NCBI RefSeq assembly: GCF_028561335.1
Contig: NZ_JAQQTG010000013.1
Span: 18,524 to 82,523, forward strand
Direction: 5' to 3'
Length of the DNA stretch: 64,000 bases
Source of the DNA: Aequorivita todarodis
GTDB taxonomy: Bacteria; Bacteroidota; Bacteroidia; Flavobacteriales; Flavobacteriaceae
In this document: positions 1 to 7,370 of the stretch, one piece after another
Numbering within the stretch: the stretch's first letter is position 1
How the letters are laid out: each line of letters starts with the position of its first letter
The notes under the pieces: model-generated
What the model saw: only the letters and a program-made list of their open reading frames with translations
Told to the model about the DNA's origin: nothing
Database searches by the model: none
Program-made: the position numbers and the translations under genes

Positions 1-719
1 TTGACGATGTGAGCTATACCAGCAACAACCCATTGGCACCAAACGATTTCAGCAATGCCGCAATCACCGAGCATAACATCGTGAAAAGCAAGCTTCGGGC
101 GCGCATCAACTTTGCCCAAAAGTATTTTTCAAACCCCGATATGAAATTCAATATTGGCGACAACAAATATCCGGAGTTAAATATTTCCGTGGAAAATGGT
201 GCCGCGATTACTGAAAGTTATTATGATTACACTCAGTTTGAAGCAAGTTTGAACCAATCCATTTCCTTGGGAAATAAGGGACAGTTTTATTACAATTTAA
301 AAGGGGGAACTTTCGCCAATGGCGACGGGATTTCCTTTGTGGATTACAAACATTTCAACGGAAACCAAACACGGGTGGGCACTTCGCCTAATTACACCAA
401 TGTTTTTAACCTGATGCCCTATTACGATTTCAGTACCAACAAAAGTTATTTTGAAGGCCATGTGGAGCACGACTTCCGCGGATGGATTTTGGGGAAAATT
501 CCGGGAATCAATCAATTGAACCTCAACTTGGTAGCCGGGGCGCATTTTTTAAGCACCGAAGAACGGAAACCCTATTCTGAAATTTCCGTAGGTATTGATA
601 ACCTTGGTTTTGGAAAATTCAGACTGCTGCGCGTGGATTATGTACGTTCCTACTATAACGGCAGCAGCGACGGCGCTTTTATCTTTGGGCTGAAGTTTCT
701 GGATTTGTTGGGGTTATAA
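1..719 (+). CDS. Outer-membrane beta-barrel protein, C-terminal part (DUF5686-like), partial
   Basis: The frame is open from base 3, so the gene enters from the left edge and the early in-frame GTG is internal. The visible residues alternate aromatic and polar positions as in beta-strands (for example 'LNLNLVAGAHF' and 'FRLLRVDYVRSYY') and end in an aromatic strand 'FIFGLKFLDLLGL', the usual look of an outer-membrane barrel. From memory it matches the C-terminal barrel of Bacteroidota DUF5686 proteins, which carry a carboxypeptidase-regulatory-like domain before the barrel. The N-terminal part needed to confirm this is outside the window. Role unknown; the assignment to the outer membrane is inference. 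Confidence 0.7.
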   Translation, partial: DDVSYTSNNPLAPNDFSNAAITEHNIVKSKLRARINFAQKYFSNPDMKFNIGDNKYPELNISVENGAAITESYYDYTQFEASLNQSISLGNKGQFYYNLKGGTFANGDGISFVDYKHFNGNQTRVGTSPNYTNVFNLMPYYDFSTNKSYFEGHVEHDFRGWILGKIPGINQLNLNLVAGAHFLSTEERKPYSEISVGIDNLGFGKFRLLRVDYVRSYYNGSSDGAFIFGLKFLDLLGL

Positions 720-723
720 GATT

Positions 724-812
724 TTAAAAAACATACTCCGTGAAACTCCGCGCTTCTTGGTGCTCCTCTGTGGTATAGCTATTACACAGAGTTGCGCTGA
801 GGGCCACTGAGA
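724..812. repeat. Dispersed 'ctccgtg / ctctgtgg' intergenic repeat, copy A
   Basis: The spacer contains phrases such as ACTCCGTGAAACTCCGCG and CTCCTCTGTGGT, followed by a partial inverse (ACACAGAGTTGCGCTGAG). Related wording recurs at 1620-1681, 56484-56553 and, inverted, at 5263-5301. This is a degenerate dispersed repeat, not coding sequence. Confidence 0.55.
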
Positions 813-843
813 GCAACAAAGAAGATTTATAACCAAAGAAACC

Positions 844-1617
844 ATGATAAATATTTTAAAACTACTAATTGTTTTTTCACTTTTCACTAATTGCATCCCG
901 ATGCAAAAAGTGCCGAAAGATGCAGTAATGACGGACTTTTTCCACTTTCAGAAAGCGAAGGATTACGACGCTTCCAAATGGGCGGCATTTCTACCGGGAA
1001 CTGGCGGCTTGCGGATTTTTAAGGACACGACCCATTATTACAAGGTAGCCGAAAAGCTAAACGCGGAAGGCATTTCGGTTCTATTGGTCGATAATGTTGC
1101 TGCCTATAAAGCTTCCAAAAGAGACGTGGACGAAGAAGAACCCGTACAAATTCTTTGGACACTGGAAGAGGCTCTAAAGTGGGCAAAGCAGAATGGAGAT
1201 ATCGCCCCAAGTTCAGAGGGAAGCATCGTGGGCTGGTCACGGGCTGGCCTCGGTTTAATTCCGCTTGCAAATGATGAAGATGAATTGAAAAAACTCAATA
1301 TAAAATCAATTGCAATGTTTTATCCCGCAAATGGTTACGAAATAAAACTTAAACCAAAAGTTCCAGTACTGGTAATGACGGGCGGAAAGGATAAAATTGT
1401 TAAAGTTGATGATATTTTGAAGCATATGGTTGCCGAAAATGTGACCATTCAAGTATATGACGATGCGTATCACGGCTATGATGTGGAAAGCCTGAAAAAG
1501 GGAAAATATTACCGCTACATTCCCTTCATCAGCAAAAAGCATTATCTCCTAAAGTACGATGAAGAAGCCGCGAAGGAATCTTTTGAGGAATTGATTAAAT
1601 TTTTAAAGAAAAACTAA
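844..1617 (+). CDS. Alpha/beta-hydrolase lipoprotein
   Basis: 257 residues. A short hydrophobic N-terminus ends in 'LFTNC' (Cys17), a plausible lipobox, so the protein is probably a lipoprotein. The hydrolase fold is shown by the nucleophile elbow 'GWSRAG' (Ser132), an acid in 'TGGKDKIV' (Asp183) and a histidine in 'DDAYHGYD' (His210), a complete Ser-Asp-His triad in dienelactone-hydrolase-like order. The substrate cannot be told from sequence. The gene stands alone between two repeat-filled spacers on the same strand as the neighbouring acetyltransferase. Confidence 0.75.
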   Translation: MINILKLLIVFSLFTNCIPMQKVPKDAVMTDFFHFQKAKDYDASKWAAFLPGTGGLRIFKDTTHYYKVAEKLNAEGISVLLVDNVAAYKASKRDVDEEEPVQILWTLEEALKWAKQNGDIAPSSEGSIVGWSRAGLGLIPLANDEDELKKLNIKSIAMFYPANGYEIKLKPKVPVLVMTGGKDKIVKVDDILKHMVAENVTIQVYDDAYHGYDVESLKKGKYYRYIPFISKKHYLLKYDEEAAKESFEELIKFLKKN

Positions 1618-1619
1618 AT

Positions 1620-1681
1620 CTTCGCGCCCTTTGTGGCTCTGCGGTGTTAATTTTTCCGTAAAGAAACAGGAAGCGCAAAGC
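1620..1681. repeat. Dispersed 'ctttgtggctctgcggt' intergenic repeat, copy B
   Basis: CGCGCCCTTTGTGGCTCTGC followed by GGTGTTAA. The same string occurs with few changes at 56490-56520 (GCGCCCTCTGTGGCTCTGCG). It fills the spacer between the hydrolase and the GNAT gene. Confidence 0.6.
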
Positions 1682-1689
1682 ATAAAACC

Positions 1690-2205
1690 ATGGCAATACC
1701 TTTTCCAATCCTAATTACCGAACGCCTAAACCTCCGGAAAATAGTTCCCACAGATCTGGAAAGGGTTTATTTTTTACGCTCAAACACAGATATCAACAAA
1801 TACATAAAGCGACCACCACAGACGTGGGAAACGGCAATTGCGCATATCCAACTGCTGGACGACAATTTAAAATCCGACATAGCGATTGCCTGGGGAATTA
1901 CGACCAAAGAATCAAACATGCTGATTGGTTCTATATGTCTTTGGAATTTTTCAGAAGACAAAAAAATCGCAGAGGTGGGTTACGACCTCGATCCAAAATT
2001 TCAAGGCAAGGGAATTATGAGCGAAGCACTAAAAGCTGTTTTGGATTATAGCTTCAACCAAAGAGGTTTTGAAACTATCGAAGCCTATACGGATTATAGG
2101 AATATTCCTTCAAAAAAGCTGCTAAAACAACATGGATTTATTCCAAGAGAAGGTAAAAAAGATGCTGATAACCAAGATAATATAATATATTACCTAAACT
2201 GTTAG
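1690..2205 (+). CDS. GNAT family N-acetyltransferase (RimJ/RimL-type)
   Basis: 171 residues, the usual size. It opens with 'ITERLNLRKIVPTDLERVY', typical of the RimJ/RimL branch. The acetyl-CoA loop is 'DPKFQGKGIMSEAL' (a Q/RxxGxG/A form), followed by the strand 'FETIEAYTDYRNIPSKKLLKQHGF', the standard C-terminal motif. The amino-group substrate is not predictable. Its TAG stop (2203-2205) overlaps the TAA stop of the convergent pcm gene (2202-2204 on the other strand), so the two genes meet tail to tail with no spacer. Confidence 0.85.
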   Translation: MAIPFPILITERLNLRKIVPTDLERVYFLRSNTDINKYIKRPPQTWETAIAHIQLLDDNLKSDIAIAWGITTKESNMLIGSICLWNFSEDKKIAEVGYDLDPKFQGKGIMSEALKAVLDYSFNQRGFETIEAYTDYRNIPSKKLLKQHGFIPREGKKDADNQDNIIYYLNC

Positions 2206-2843
2206 TTTTTATCTTCTAAAAGTGGTACAAATCGGAATTCTCCGTACTCTTCTTTCTGAAATTCAGTGTCAGATTTACGTAAAAAGACAGTCATTATTTG
2301 CACATTTTCCCCAACCGGAATCACCAATCTTCCACCAATTTTCAACTGCGCCAACAACGGATTTGGAACATAGGGCGCTCCGGCAGTTACGATAATTCCG
2401 TCAAAAGGAGCTTCCTCTTCCAGCCCGATATAGCCGTCGCCAAAAATCATGCGTTTGGGTTTGTAGCCAAGTTTTGGAAGAAAGAGTTTCGTTTTTTTGA
2501 AAAGTTCGTTTTGTCTTTCAATGGTGTATAGAATCGCTCCCATTTCCAAAAGCACTGCAGCTTGATAGCCGCTCCCCGTTCCTATTTCCAGAATTTTGTC
2601 GCCTTTCTTCACTTGCAAGAGCTCCGTTTGGCGAGCCACGGTATATGGCTGCGAAATGGTCTGGTCTGCCGCAATCGGGAAAGCCTTGTCAACATACGCG
2701 TGGTCCACAAAGCCCGAGTCCATAAAAAGATGCCGTGGAATCTTGCCGATGGCCTGTAAAACGTTTTTGTCGGCTATCCCTTTTCTTTTAAGGATTTCAA
2801 CCAGTTTTTTACGCATTCCTTGGTGGGTAAATGTATCTTTCAC
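2202..2843 (-). CDS. pcm: Protein-L-isoaspartate O-methyltransferase
   Basis: 213 residues, full length for the family. It repairs proteins by methylating L-isoaspartyl residues formed by damage, using S-adenosylmethionine. 'ADQTISQPYTVARQTELL' is the family's substrate/SAM loop and 'KILEIGTGSGYQAAVL' is the glycine-rich SAM motif I, followed by 'YTIERQ' (motif II acid) and 'PFDGIIVTAGAP'. It is read from its own promoter on the minus strand, divergent from the Gfo/Idh gene. Confidence 0.95.
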   Translation of the reverse strand: MKDTFTHQGMRKKLVEILKRKGIADKNVLQAIGKIPRHLFMDSGFVDHAYVDKAFPIAADQTISQPYTVARQTELLQVKKGDKILEIGTGSGYQAAVLLEMGAILYTIERQNELFKKTKLFLPKLGYKPKRMIFGDGYIGLEEEAPFDGIIVTAGAPYVPNPLLAQLKIGGRLVIPVGENVQIMTVFLRKSDTEFQKEEYGEFRFVPLLEDKN

Positions 2844-2972
2844 TACTATTGGATTTGAGATTTTGGACGTGAGATATTAGACTTTACAAAGTAACCAAAT
2901 TAGCCTATTAAGCACCAAATTTCAAGCACCAATTTCCTAATATATTTTAGAAAGCAAATAGCAAAGCCAAAA

Positions 2973-3091
2973 CCCCAGCTCTAAAGGGAGTTAATCATAT
3001 ATGCATAAGAAAGGGGTTGTTTCCCAAAAACAAAAATTCTGACGTCAATCAGCACAAAGAAAGCCAAAACACTCCCTTTAACGCTCAGGGG
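2973..3091. repeat. Imperfect inverted repeat with ~20-bp arms
   Basis: CCCCAGCTCTAAAGGGAGTT (2973-2992) and the reverse complement of AACACTCCCTTTAACGCTCA plus GGGG (3068-3091) match over most positions. 'aaagccaaaac' also precedes each arm as a direct repeat. It resembles the CCC/GGG palindromes seen elsewhere in the window. Confidence 0.5.
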
Positions 3092-3096
3092 TTAAA

Positions 3097-3168
3097 CTCC
3101 TAAACTTATAAACTTATAAACTCATAAACCCATCAACTCCTGAACTTTTAAACCCCTCAACTTTTCAA
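3097..3168 (+). repeat. Degenerate octamer array (CnnnTAAA), nine units
   Basis: Nine consecutive 8-base units: CTCCTAAA, CTTATAAA twice, CTCATAAA, CCCATCAA, CTCCTGAA, CTTTTAAA, CCCCTCAA, CTTTTCAA. Each has C first, pyrimidine-rich middle and AAA/CAA/GAA end. It ends 17 bases before the -7 box of the Gfo/Idh gene. The same unit type recurs at 5313, 45833 and 57814. Confidence 0.85.
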
Positions 3169-3193
3169 CTTTCCCCCGAAACCCGTACATTTG
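3164..3193 (+). promoter_or_regulatory. Candidate promoter of the Gfo/Idh gene
   Basis: TACATTTG (3186-3193) is an exact match to the Bacteroidota -7 box TAnnTTTG. The -33 position holds TTTTC rather than TTTG, so the upstream box is weak. Transcription would begin close to 3200, leaving a leader of about 10 bases. Confidence 0.6.
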
Positions 3194-3209
3194 TGAAAAA
3201 CACACGCCA

Positions 3210-4178
3210 ATGCTAAAAGCGGGAGTTCTGGGTGCGGGTCACCTGGGAAAAATACACTTGAAATTGCTGCAACAATCCACAAAATATGACCTTGTGGGAT
3301 TCTTCGATGCCAGCAAGGAAGCCTCGAAACAAATAGAAACTGAATTCGGCTACAAAAGTTTTCCCTCGATGGAAGGCCTTATAGATGCTTGCGACATGGT
3401 GGTTGTAGTGACCCCGACGAGCACACATTTTGAATGTGCCGAAAAGGTAATACGGGCCGGAAAGCATCTTTTTATAGAAAAACCCATTACAGAAACGGTC
3501 GCACAGGCAGAGCAGATTCGCGATTTGGCGAAAGAGATGAAAGTACGCGGACAAGTAGGGCAAGTGGAACGTTTTAACCCTGCCTTTCAAGCCATTAAGG
3601 ATAAAATCCACAACCCGATGTTTATTGAGACCCACCGTTTGGCGGAGTTCAACCCCCGCGGGACCGATGTTTCGGTGGTATTGGATTTGATGATACACGA
3701 CATCGATGCTATCTTGAGCGTTGTAAAAAGTTCGGTAAAGTCGGTAAGCTCCAGTGGCGTTTCGGTTATCAGCGAAACGCCCGATATTGCCAATGCCCGC
3801 ATTGAGTTTGAAAATGGTTGCGTGGCAAATCTGACCGCAAGCCGCATTTCGCTTAAAAAAATGCGCAAGGCCCGTTTCTTTCAGCGCGACGCCTATATTT
3901 CGGTAGATTTTTTGGAGAAGAAATGCGAAGTGGTAAAAATGAAGGACGCCCCAAAGGAAATAGACGATTTTGCGATGGTGTTGACAAATGCCGAAGGAAT
4001 AAAAAAACAAATCTATTTCGAAAACCCAAAAATTGAGGCAAACAACGCAATCCTGGATGAGCTGGAAAGTTTTTACGAAGCCATAAAAGCCGATAGAACT
4101 CCGGAGGTATCGCTTAAACAAGGTACTGAGGCGCTTCGGGTTGCTATGTTGATAATTGAAAATTTTAAGAAAATATAA
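3210..4178 (+). CDS. Gfo/Idh/MocA-family NAD(P)-dependent oxidoreductase
   Basis: 322 residues. The Rossmann dinucleotide motif is 'GVLGAGHLGKIH' (7-16), the family hallmark is 'FIEKPITETVAQA' with Lys91, and the second domain has 'GQVERFNPAF' and 'DLMIHDIDAIL' (His163), the expected catalytic-site region. Such enzymes oxidise or reduce a sugar or cyclitol carbonyl; the substrate is not evident. A 9-bp tandem array separates it from the next gene, so co-transcription is possible but not shown. Confidence 0.85.
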   Translation: MLKAGVLGAGHLGKIHLKLLQQSTKYDLVGFFDASKEASKQIETEFGYKSFPSMEGLIDACDMVVVVTPTSTHFECAEKVIRAGKHLFIEKPITETVAQAEQIRDLAKEMKVRGQVGQVERFNPAFQAIKDKIHNPMFIETHRLAEFNPRGTDVSVVLDLMIHDIDAILSVVKSSVKSVSSSGVSVISETPDIANARIEFENGCVANLTASRISLKKMRKARFFQRDAYISVDFLEKKCEVVKMKDAPKEIDDFAMVLTNAEGIKKQIYFENPKIEANNAILDELESFYEAIKADRTPEVSLKQGTEALRVAMLIIENFKKI

Positions 4179-4236
4179 AAAATGACTGATGCCGGATGCT
4201 GGATGACGGAAGCAAAAAATAATACCGACCAAAGTA

Positions 4237-4317
4237 TCAATAGCGTCAATAGCATCAATAGCATCAATAGCATCAATAGCATCAATAGCATCAATAGCAT
4301 CAATAGCATCAATAGTA
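4237..4317 (+). repeat. 9-bp tandem array (TCAATAGCA), nine units
   Basis: Nine head-to-tail copies of TCAATAGCA, with the first and last units carrying one change each (…GCG, …GTA). It accounts for most of the spacer before the 3-hydroxyacyl-CoA dehydrogenase gene. Because 9 is a multiple of 3 it creates a spurious open frame encoding repeated Ser-Ile-Asn, which is not a gene. Confidence 0.95.
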
Positions 4318-4363
4318 AAATTAAGTTTAACCTCAAAAGATACCCGCCTACGCGGGCATTATT

Positions 4364-5254
4364 ATGAAAAACATAGCAGTAATAGGCGCAGGCACGATGG
4401 GCAACGGAATAGCCCACACCTTCGCGCAATTTGATTATAAAGTACAATTGATTGATATTCACCAAACGTCGCTTGACAAAGGGATTGCTACCATTACCAA
4501 AAATTTGGACAGAATGGTCGCTAAGGAAACCATTTCTGAAGAAGACAAGCAGCGAACCCTAAAAAACATTACAACCTTTACCAGCCTTGAGGAAGGCGTG
4601 GAATATGCCAGCCTTGTTGTGGAAGCAGCCACTGAAAATGTGGATTTGAAACTGAAAATCTTCCGTGATTTGGACAAGTTTTGTCCGGAAGATACGATAC
4701 TTGCGAGCAATACTTCTTCCATTTCAATTACGCAGATTGCCTCGGTAACCTCGCGTCCCGGAATGGTTATCGGGATGCACTTTATGAATCCGGTGCCGAT
4801 TATGAAACTGGTTGAAATAATAAAAGGTTACAGCACGAGTGAGGAAACGTTCAAAACGGTGGAAGAACTTTCAAAAAAGCTGAATAAAGTTCCAGTGGAA
4901 GTGAACGATTATCCCGGCTTCGTGGCCAACCGCATTTTGATGCCGATGATAAACGAAGCCATTGAAACGCTCTACAACGGCGTGGCTGGAGTAAAGGAAA
5001 TAGATACCGTAATGAAACTTGGAATGGCCCACCCGATGGGCCCCTTGGCATTGGCAGATTTTATTGGTTTGGACGTTTGTCTTTCTATTTTGAAAGTGAT
5101 GTACGAAGGCTTTAAAAACCCAAAATACGCGCCTTGCCCGTTATTGGTAAATATGGTCATGGCAGGAAAACTGGGCGCAAAAAGCGGCGAAGGTTTTTAC
5201 GATTACAGCCAAAACAGAAAGGCGGAGGATGTTTCCTCGCAATTTGGGAAATGA
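4364..5254 (+). CDS. 3-hydroxyacyl-CoA (3-hydroxybutyryl-CoA) dehydrogenase
   Basis: 296 residues, full length for the stand-alone family. It oxidises (S)-3-hydroxyacyl-CoA with NAD+ in beta-oxidation or butanoate metabolism. 'IAVIGAGTMGNGIAHTFA' is the NAD-binding loop, 'SNTSSISIT' lines the active site, 'GMHFMNP' carries the catalytic His139, which pairs with Glu151 in 'KLVEII', and 'NDYPGFVANRILMPMINEA' opens the C-terminal dimer domain. A small CCCGC-CTAC-GCGGG hairpin and the 9-bp array lie just upstream. Confidence 0.93.
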   Translation: MKNIAVIGAGTMGNGIAHTFAQFDYKVQLIDIHQTSLDKGIATITKNLDRMVAKETISEEDKQRTLKNITTFTSLEEGVEYASLVVEAATENVDLKLKIFRDLDKFCPEDTILASNTSSISITQIASVTSRPGMVIGMHFMNPVPIMKLVEIIKGYSTSEETFKTVEELSKKLNKVPVEVNDYPGFVANRILMPMINEAIETLYNGVAGVKEIDTVMKLGMAHPMGPLALADFIGLDVCLSILKVMYEGFKNPKYAPCPLLVNMVMAGKLGAKSGEGFYDYSQNRKAEDVSSQFGK

Positions 5255-5262
5255 TTTTTTAA

Positions 5263-5301
5263 CCACGGAGTGCACAAAGATTTGCACAAAGTCCACAAAG
5301 A
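5263..5301. repeat. Dispersed 'accacggag…cacaaag' repeat
   Basis: ACCACGGAGTGCACAAAG and TGCACAAAGTCCACAAAG. In reverse complement it reads CTTTGTGG and ACTCCGTGGT, the same wording as the copies at 724 and 1620. Non-coding spacer sequence. Confidence 0.5.
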
Positions 5302-5312
5302 AAACCCCGAAA

Positions 5313-5352
5313 CCCATAAACTTTTAAACACTTAAACTCTTAAACTCATAAA
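5313..5352 (+). repeat. Degenerate octamer array (CnnnTAAA), five units
   Basis: Units CCCATAAA, CTTTTAAA, CACTTAAA, CTCTTAAA, CTCATAAA. It ends eight bases before the TTG start of the DUF1015 gene and contains no G on the coding strand. Confidence 0.85.
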
Positions 5353-5360
5353 CCAAAACA

Positions 5361-6605
5361 TTGGCCAAAATCATCCCCTTTAAAGCCGTACGCCCTACGC
5401 GTGACAAAGTGAGCCTGCTCGCGGCGCGCTCCTATGACAGTTATACGGCCATGCAGGTAGAGTCGCGATTGCGGGACAACCCATTTTCGTTTCTGCATAT
5501 CGTGAACCCGGGGTATAAGTACCAAAAGGAAATTTCGGGCGAAGAGCGCTACGGCCTGGTACGCAACCGCTACCAGGAATTTAAGGAAGATGAAATTTTT
5601 ATTCAGGACGAAAAACCATCGTTCTACATTTATAAAATCGTAAACCGCGACAGACTTGAGTTCAACGGCATTGTGGCCGCGGCGAGCGTTCAGGATTACG
5701 CCGATGATGTCATCAAAAAACACGAGGACACGCTGGAATTTCGAGAGGTTATTTTTAAGGAATACCTAAAAACCGTGGGCTTCAACGCCGAAGCCGTGCT
5801 CCTTACCTATCCCGATAATGACGAATTGGAAGCCATAATTGAAGAGGTGATGCAAAGCCGCGCCGAGTATGAATTTACCACCACCTATCGCGACACGCAC
5901 TATCTGTGGAATGTAGATGACGAAGTGCTGCTGAAAAAAATCCAGCAGATTTATAGTGAAATGCCGGTGCTGTATATTGCCGATGGCCACCACCGCTCTG
6001 CTTCTTCCTATTTGTTGGCAAAAGATTTAAGAGAAGAAAATCCGCATCACACGGGCGATGAAGCTTATAATTATTTTATGAGCTACCTCATTCCTGAAAG
6101 CGATTTGAAAATTTACGAATTCAACCGCTTGGTGAAGGATCTGAACGGGATGACAAAGGAAGAGTTTTTAATAAAGCTCGACGAACATTTCAGAATAGAA
6201 AACCGCGGGATGGAATATTACAAGCCTTCAAAACTGCACCATTTCAGCATGTATCTTGATGGCGAGTTTTATTCCTTGTACCTTCGCAAGACAAAATATG
6301 AAATAAAAAATGCGCTCGATGCGTTGGACACCCATATTTTATACGTTACGGTCTTAAAACCTCTGCTCGGTATCGAGGATTTACGGAACGACCAGCGCAT
6401 AGAATATTCCCACGGAAAAAAGGATTTGGCATACGTAAAAACCGTGGTTGATTCGGGGACGTTTGCTGTGGGTTTTGGGCTGGTTGCCGTTACAACGGAC
6501 GAACTAAAGCAGATAGCCGACGAAGGCCTGAAAATGCCCCCCAAGAGCACCTATATTGAGCCGAAACTGAGAAGTGGCGTAACGGTTTACGAATTCGGAA
6601 AATAG
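5361..6605 (+). CDS. DUF1015 family protein
   Basis: 414 residues, a full-length DUF1015 member. The start is TTG; it gives the family-typical opening 'MAKIIPFKAVRP' and no in-frame ATG is nearby. The conserved core 'YIADGHHRSASSYLLA' (about residues 210-225) is the family hallmark and looks like a catalytic or ligand-binding loop. No biochemical function is established to my knowledge; members often neighbour serine-biosynthesis genes, but here it sits between an acyl-CoA dehydrogenase-type gene and yggS. An octamer array forms its immediate upstream region. Confidence 0.85.
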   Translation: MAKIIPFKAVRPTRDKVSLLAARSYDSYTAMQVESRLRDNPFSFLHIVNPGYKYQKEISGEERYGLVRNRYQEFKEDEIFIQDEKPSFYIYKIVNRDRLEFNGIVAAASVQDYADDVIKKHEDTLEFREVIFKEYLKTVGFNAEAVLLTYPDNDELEAIIEEVMQSRAEYEFTTTYRDTHYLWNVDDEVLLKKIQQIYSEMPVLYIADGHHRSASSYLLAKDLREENPHHTGDEAYNYFMSYLIPESDLKIYEFNRLVKDLNGMTKEEFLIKLDEHFRIENRGMEYYKPSKLHHFSMYLDGEFYSLYLRKTKYEIKNALDALDTHILYVTVLKPLLGIEDLRNDQRIEYSHGKKDLAYVKTVVDSGTFAVGFGLVAVTTDELKQIADEGLKMPPKSTYIEPKLRSGVTVYEFGK

Positions 6606-6634
6606 AGAAAAGAGGAAGAAAAAGAGAAGTGATT

Positions 6635-7294
6635 ATGACGATTTCAGAAAATTTAAAAAATTTCAAAAAAGCATTACCGAAGGATGTTACACTGGTAGCG
6701 GTTTCAAAAACCAAGCCCGTGAGCGATTTGATGGAGGCCTACAACGCAGGGCAGCGTGTTTTTGGCGAAAATAAAATTCAGGAAATGGAAGCCAAATGGC
6801 AAGAAATGCCAGAGGACGTTGAGTGGCACATGATTGGCCACGTGCAGCGCAACAAGGTAAAATATATGGCCCCTTTCGTGAGTTTGATACATGCGGTGGA
6901 CAGCTTGAAACTTTTAAGGGAAATCAACAAAGAAGCCATCAAGAATAACCGGACCATCAATTGCTTGCTTCAAATAAAAATTGCCGAAGAGGAAAGTAAA
7001 TTTGGAATGGACGAAGCCGACGCCGCTTCCCTCCTCGCTTCCGAAGCATTTAAAAAACTTCAGAATATTAAGATTGTTGGTCTTATGGGAATGGCAACCT
7101 TTACCGATGATGAAAGGCAGATTTCAGAAGAATTTCAGAAATTGAAGGATGTTTTTGAAAAATTCAAGGTTCAAGATTCAAGATTTGAAATTCTCAGTAT
7201 GGGTATGAGCGGCGATTACAAAATCGCAATCGAACACGGCAGCAATATGGTGCGCGTGGGAAGCGCGATTTTTGGGGAACGAAAAGCCCCCTAG
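6635..7294 (+). CDS. YggS/PROSC-family pyridoxal-phosphate homeostasis protein
   Basis: About 220 residues. It binds pyridoxal phosphate through the lysine in 'LVAVSKTKP', and 'RVFGENKIQE', 'WHMIGHVQRNK' and 'LSMGMSGDYKIAIEHGSN' are the standard YggS signatures. I prefer the ATG; an in-frame GTG lies two codons upstream (6629) after a purine-rich run, so either could serve. The last residues (…GERKAP) and the stop codon are encoded by a dispersed CCCCC/GGGGG palindrome (7284-7310), so the natural C-terminus was probably overwritten by that repeat. Confidence 0.9.
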   Translation: MTISENLKNFKKALPKDVTLVAVSKTKPVSDLMEAYNAGQRVFGENKIQEMEAKWQEMPEDVEWHMIGHVQRNKVKYMAPFVSLIHAVDSLKLLREINKEAIKNNRTINCLLQIKIAEEESKFGMDEADAASLLASEAFKKLQNIKIVGLMGMATFTDDERQISEEFQKLKDVFEKFKVQDSRFEILSMGMSGDYKIAIEHGSNMVRVGSAIFGERKAP

Positions 7295-7310
7295 CCCCCA
7301 AAGGGGGAAC
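7284..7310. repeat. Palindromic repeat CCTAGCCCCCAAAGGGGGAA, copy 1
   Basis: CCCCC-AAA-GGGGG core preceded by CCTAG. It supplies the last codons and the TAG stop of the yggS-like gene. A close relative with the same 'CCTAGCCCCC…AAAGGGGGAA' wording lies at 40472-40494. Confidence 0.75.
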
Positions 7311-7332
7311 TTATAACTCAAAACTAAGAATA

Positions 7333-7363
7333 CTATTAACTATTAACTTAATAACCCAATAAC
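7333..7363 (+). repeat. Degenerate TAAC array
   Basis: AAC recurs with 7, 8 and 8 base spacing (CTATTAAC, TATTAAC, TTAATAAC, CCAATAAC). It ends seven bases before the GTG start of the exonuclease gene. A similar phrase precedes rplS (62746-62777). Confidence 0.65.
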
Positions 7364-7370
7364 TTTTACG

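Larger units (their letters stand above)
2844..3209. other. 366-base divergent spacer: repeats and a promoter, no gene
   Basis: Between pcm (-) and the Gfo/Idh gene (+). It holds an imperfect inverted repeat (2973-3091), a degenerate 8-bp array (3097-3168) and a -7 box for the rightward gene at 3186-3193. I see no convincing -7/-33 pair for pcm and no open frame worth calling. Confidence 0.7.

Noticed and set aside
3213..4232. 339-codon frame antisense to the Gfo/Idh gene
   Set aside because: It mirrors a well-supported oxidoreductase on the other strand and has no recognisable domain; long antisense frames arise from codon bias.
4182..4367. 61-codon frame of repeated Ser-Ile-Asn
   Set aside because: It is created by the 9-bp tandem array and overlaps the next gene's start; no signal or family.
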